From Atherix ibis (lineage: Eukaryota; Arthropoda; Insecta; Diptera; Athericidae), in contig OY282606.1 of NCBI GenBank assembly GCA_958298945.1, positions 73,643,622 through 73,707,621 on the forward strand: a stretch of 64,000 bases of DNA, in the 5' to 3' direction. The notes beneath the pieces were generated by a model. It was not told the origin of the DNA, searched no databases, and was given only the letters and a program-made list of their open reading frames with translations. The number at the start of each line of letters is the position of its first letter. Within the stretch, counting starts at the first letter, position 1. Of this stretch, positions 59,930 to 64,000 are shown piece after piece. Both the position numbers and the translations under genes were made by a program.

Positions 59930-60945
59930 GGAGGTCTCTGCTGTCAACTGAGGTCTCTGCTGTCAATTTGACCTAATCGATTTTTGGCGTACTGAGTTCT
60001 ACCGTTTACTGAAGTTCTCATTGAAGGAAAATTCTCTTTTCTAAATACGATCTAATATTTTTTCGTTTGAAGTATTCTACCTCAACTGAGGTTCATTTTG
60101 CAGGAGAGGTCTCTGTTCCCAATATGGCTTCTTAGTTTTTCAAGCAGATCGCTCTGCTCTCAACTGAGGTTTCTATTTAAAAAAAGCCCCTGCTGTCAAT
60201 ATGGATGACTTTCTAGTTCTTCAGGTAGAATGCTATGGTTTCAACAGACGTTTATTTTCCAGCAGAGGTCTCTGTTCCCAATATTGCCTCTTAGTTTTTC
60301 TCAACTGAGGTTTGTATTGCAAAAGAGGCCTCTACTGTCAATACGGATGGCATTCTCGTTCATCACGTGCAATACAATGGTTTCAACTGACGTTTATTTT
60401 CCAGCAGAGGTCTCTGTTCCCAATATGGCTTCTTAGTTTTTCACGCAGATCGCTCTACTCTCAACTGAGGTTTCTATTATAAGAAAGCCTGTGCTGTCAA
60501 AATGGATGGCTTTCTAGTAATTCACGTGGAATGCTATTATCTCAACTGATGTTCATTTTCCAGCAGAGGTCTCTGTTCCCAATATGGCTTCTTAGTTTTT
60601 TACGCAGATCGCTCTACTCTCAACTGTGGTTTGTATTGCAAAAGAGGCCTCGCTGCCAATATGGATGGCTTTCTAGTTCTTCACTTGGAATGCAATGGTT
60701 TCCACTGACGTTTATTTTCCAGCAGAGGTCTCTGTTCCCAATATTGCCTCTTAGTTTTTCGCGCAGAGCGCTCTGCTCTCAACTGAGGTTTCTATTGCAA
60801 AAGAGGCCTCTGCTGTCAATATGGATGGCTTTCTAGTTCTTCACGGGCAATGCAATGATTTCAACTGATGTTCATTTTGCAGCAGAGGTCTCTGTCCTCA
60901 TTTTAGCCTACTCGGTTCTGCTCTCAAACGAGGTTATACAATCAA
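59930..60945. repeat. Satellite-like array: 159-bp units made of two ~79-bp halves
   Basis: The anchor AGCAGAGGTC(T) occurs at 60102 (variant), 60261, 60403, 60562, 60721 and 60881, giving spacings of 159, 142, 159, 159 and 160 bp. Each unit contains two related halves starting TCAACTGAGGTTT and TCAACTGACGTTT, alternately 78 and 81 bp long (starts at 60383, 60461, 60542, 60620, 60701). More diverged copies extend left to about 59930. Because 159 is a multiple of three, frames stay open over several units (60230-60436 and 60531-60836), giving a 53-residue repeat that I consider non-genic. Confidence 0.93.
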
Positions 60946-63019
60946 GCTCCTGCCTCGGTTATTCATTTAACTAGCAAAAATTCCACCAATCGTTAAATTT
61001 GACATGCTGATTTGTAGATGGCGATAGTTTACAAAAAATCTTTTATAAAAAACAAACGGTTTTCGGGGTAAAGTACAGTTTTCCTAATGACCAAACACAA
61101 ATGTTCAAACTTTTGTATAACATAAGGTATGGAAAAATCAGTAACTAAATTGGATCGAGCTATTAGTCCTCATAGTCCAATATATTATAATGTGGTGACC
61201 GGAGATCCGGTCGGTGGAGGTGTGTGTGTGCATGCGATGATATTCGTTTTTGAAAAAAAATTCTCACTTATGGACTTAGTATTTTGTGTTCTTTTCTTCT
61301 TAATTTCAAATATAACGAAAGAGTATTTAAAAACCAAAGTTAATAAATAAAAATTAGTTTTTCTCTCTTAATTCTCGTTAATATCTGTCTGTATTCACGT
61401 TTATTCAATGTCTTCGAATTCGTAAGTTTATGAATGCCAAGTCGGACAGAAAAATTCTTATATGCGTAGTAGTACAAATTACGAGCAATTCTTTTAATTC
61501 CCCTCTCCCTTCTATCAGCTCCACTTATAAAGATAAACTATTTTTCTCAAACTCCTCTCTCTCTCTCTCTTGGCCCTCGTCAAGTATTTCTCTAACTCTT
61601 TACTGCCGCTTCCTTCCTCTTCGGCATCGGCCAATTCTAATATTTATGAATATACAATATTAAAAGCAAGCCAACAACTTTCAAACTAATCGGAAATGAG
61701 TGGGTGGCCAAGCAAAGTGGTTTTTTCGTGTGACATTTAAAAGCAGCACAAGCTATTTTTCAAAAATGAAACTATAAAAATATACATCAAATGAACAAAA
61801 AAAAAAACCACCAGAAAATTAAAATAGAAAATAATAACAAGAAAAATATGAGATGACAAGTAAAAATTTATATAAACGCATAAATTGTGAAAATATTGAA
61901 TAATCAAACATGATCGGAATTGGGTACAAATTTCGAGACGGGGTGCGTGCGCTGGTAAATATTTAAGAGGGAAAAAAATCTTTCTTAACTTATTGAACAA
62001 AATTTATGTTATTTGATTTTTAACATAGTCCAACAACTGGGAATTATTGGGATTAGGTCAAGGTTTTCGGCAGAAGAGAAATCTCAGATGTCCTAGTTTT
62101 GTAGTGAGTATATCCAGTTCAGAATTTTTTCTACAATTGTCCTGACCTCTGCTACTATAAAAATTGCTTCTGGTAGCTAGTTACTTTATTTTAATAATCT
62201 TATCGATAAACCGCACACTAGGTAGCTACAATATTTTCGTTATTAGCTATCATAAGTTTAAATTACAGCGACTAATCGAGAGATAAGAATTCGGTCGTTC
62301 TCAAATATTTGTCCAATGGTATTAGGCTTAAGAAATGTAAATTGAAGGATAAATAAAACGCAATTGCCTATGGTAGACAGAAGCCAAAAACCAAGGTTAA
62401 TAATGGGTAATATTTTCATCATATTACTTGTACGATTATAATTTTAAAATTCGTTAGATTATGTTTCTTTTAATACCGCAAAGTTTATGGTTTTTTAGGA
62501 CGAAAGCTGCATAAATCCTCTCCGTATCCTTTAGCAATAACATCACCTCAAATATTTTGCAGCAACCCTTTTTGCCTAAAATCACAATAAATATCGTTTT
62601 CATGCTTGTTTTTCTGCTTGCTACCGTGCTGGCTGCGGTGATAGAAATGACACCACTGCTTGCTCCGCTTTTTTCAAGCTGGATTTCAGAAGTAGAACAG
62701 GTTCTATTTTTTTGACTATTTTAACGAGAACCAATGAGAAACGATTATTTTTAAAATATACATAATATAAAAATTACGGTTTTCTGCCACAAATTATTAA
62801 ATTTTTACATTCTTACTATCCTCGAACATGATCCTGTATAGATAGTTTGAAGGATTAATTTTGTCATTTTTTCTTACAATTTATCTTAAGTTGATGCCAT
62901 TAAATTTAGTTTGAAAGAAATTAATCGTAAAATTAGTGTTGAAGTGCGTTCTGCTATTTCTTAATTTATTTACTGAAAGTAAATTGGAGGGGTTTATAGC
63001 GCATAAGTTTAAAACTTCA
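60946..63019. other. Mixed to A+T-rich sequence, no gene recognised
   Basis: A CT-repeat run lies near 61554-61572. Small frames (61129-61350 +, 61430-61663 +, 61737-62000 -) lack domains. AGATGGCGATAG occurs at 61016. The stretch 62010-62700 is balanced but unrecognised. Confidence 0.4.
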
Positions 63020-63660
63020 AAATGAACGATCGATTTGCACAAAAAGAAAAGGAGTTGGAGAAGACCTACAGCATCTCAGAAGCGATTCAGAGCTTTTGGT
63101 CTATTTTGGGCATGCAGCGGTAAAAAAACCATGAATACGTCTACAAAATAAAAAATAAGATTGGATTTAATTAAATTCCGTCAAAGCTGGACCGCCGATG
63201 GCCTTAAAAAATGTACTTTGGACGGGTCAGTCAAAGTTCCAGATCTTTAGGTCTAAAAGAAGAACCTATGCGCGTTGGAGTGCTGGACATAAAATGTTTC
63301 CGGAAGCCGTGGTGCCTACCGTCAAGCAAGCAAGGTGGCTGGGCTAATGTTTGGGGTTGCTTCTCTACGGATGGAGTAGCATACTTGGTTTACGAATCCG
63401 CTTCCATCATAACTTCGATTTATTGGCGAAGAATTATCTACAAAATAAAAAACCAAAAGGCATTTGGGAAAATATGACATGGCCACCATAGTTATGCGAT
63501 CCCAGTCCGATAGAAGTTTTATTGGATGAGCTAGTCAGAATTGTGCAGGAGTACATGCGAAAAAAAATAATCGATCGAGTGCATAGAATTGAAGAAGCTG
63601 TTATCAAACAAAAAAGAGATTTGTCGACGAGAAAGCATTTTTTTGCTAAAACCGAAGTGG
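63020..63660 (+). pseudogene. Tc1-like transposase relic (DD34E type)
   Basis: In changing + strand frames the sequence reads KFRQSWTADGLKK, a TDESKFQIF-like block near 63215-63250 broken by frameshift, KKNLCALECW, GGWANVWGCFSTDGVAYLVY (family type GGSVMVWGCFS), and after a deletion WENMTWPP*LCDPSPIEVLL, where the family has WPAQSPDLNPIENLW. The catalytic Glu of the PIE motif is preserved. DELVRIVQEYM and IIDRVHRIEEAVI fit the C-terminal end. The second catalytic Asp block is missing. The element is dead; ends were not located. Confidence 0.75.
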
Positions 63661-64000
63661 TCGCAAAGTTTTGGCCTGTTGTGTACATATGTAAGCCACG
63701 ACCGACGCTTTCATTTCAAGCAATCACTGAATCCAGAGTATCTCTTCGCAATTCTAGAATTATAATAATGTAGAATAGCCTTGTCACTTACAATCAGATA
63801 TTATCGGTTGCTTTAGAACAATTATTTTGCGCGCGGTTACATTTTACTTACTCCCGATTGATGATGATTATTTCAGCTGTACTGATAGCAAATGAAAATA
63901 TTGTTAATACCCTGTGGGCCTGGGCTCTATTGATAGGACTTTCTACTACTGCATGGACATATAAATTTGACTTCGTGTGAAGCCTCTTTTGGAGAGGTAA
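63661..64000. other. Window end, no gene recognised
   Basis: Mixed sequence after the Tc1-like relic. The + frame at 63522-63773 continues past the transposase homology without further motif. Confidence 0.4.

Noticed and set aside
60531..60836. 101-codon frame with repeated FIFQQRSLFPI words
   Set aside because: It arises from a satellite whose 159-bp period is a multiple of three. One unit breaks the frame, and nothing suggests expression.

Overview
The window looks like nuclear DNA of an insect, most likely a higher fly. The reasons are very A+T-rich non-coding sequence with long A and T tracts, short normal-composition islands rich in CAA/ACG-type leader sequence, CATATG/TACATA-rich and (GT)n spacers, and many decayed mariner/Tc1 transposons. 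Four relics resemble the DD41D ('rosa') mariner group known from tephritid flies. A tephritid-like fly is my best guess, but no host gene confirms it. I found no complete host protein-coding gene, rRNA, secure tRNA or CRISPR array. Most open frames here are chance products of A/T tracts or pieces of dead transposases.

Left part (1-33 kb): mostly unique A+T-rich sequence with few transposons. It holds a field of the short word TTTAGTAC (1.4-4.6 kb) containing a tandem repeat of about 238 bp, a purine-rich strand block (5.5-6.1 kb), a tandem duplication of about 373 bp (6.6-7.3 kb), one 1,170-bp mariner with TIRs and TA target duplication (10.4-11.6 kb) and a 391-bp MITE-like element (13.6-14.0 kb). 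Between 14 and 18.9 kb the sequence is extremely A+T-rich and featureless. Islands of normal composition at about 18.9-19.9, 21.0-23.6, 28.0-28.6 and 30.0-30.3 kb look like leader exons, promoters or enhancers. A two-exon candidate with plausible splice signals lies at 18.9-19.7 kb (+ strand). This layout suits a large intron or upstream region of a developmentally regulated gene, but that is inference.

Right part (33-64 kb): a graveyard of transposons. It contains a DD41D relic at 33.15-33.79 kb, a 663-bp internally deleted mariner with near-perfect TIRs (36.28-36.94 kb), a 26-bp minisatellite (38.16-38.83 kb), a DD41D relic rearranged into two hairpins (39.07-39.45 kb), a non-LTR RNase H remnant (43.1-43.5 kb), a 1,179-bp mariner relic with TIRs (47.54-48.71 kb), a mauritiana-like mariner relic with a 59-bp-arm hairpin (51.95-52.84 kb), two further DD41D relics (56.3-58.0 kb), a satellite with 159-bp dimeric units (59.9-60.9 kb) and a Tc1-like relic (63.0-63.7 kb).

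No genes here work together as a system. The most unusual pattern is that three separate transposase relics each carry 'snap-back' inverted duplications of their own coding sequence. I saw no convincing new biological system.
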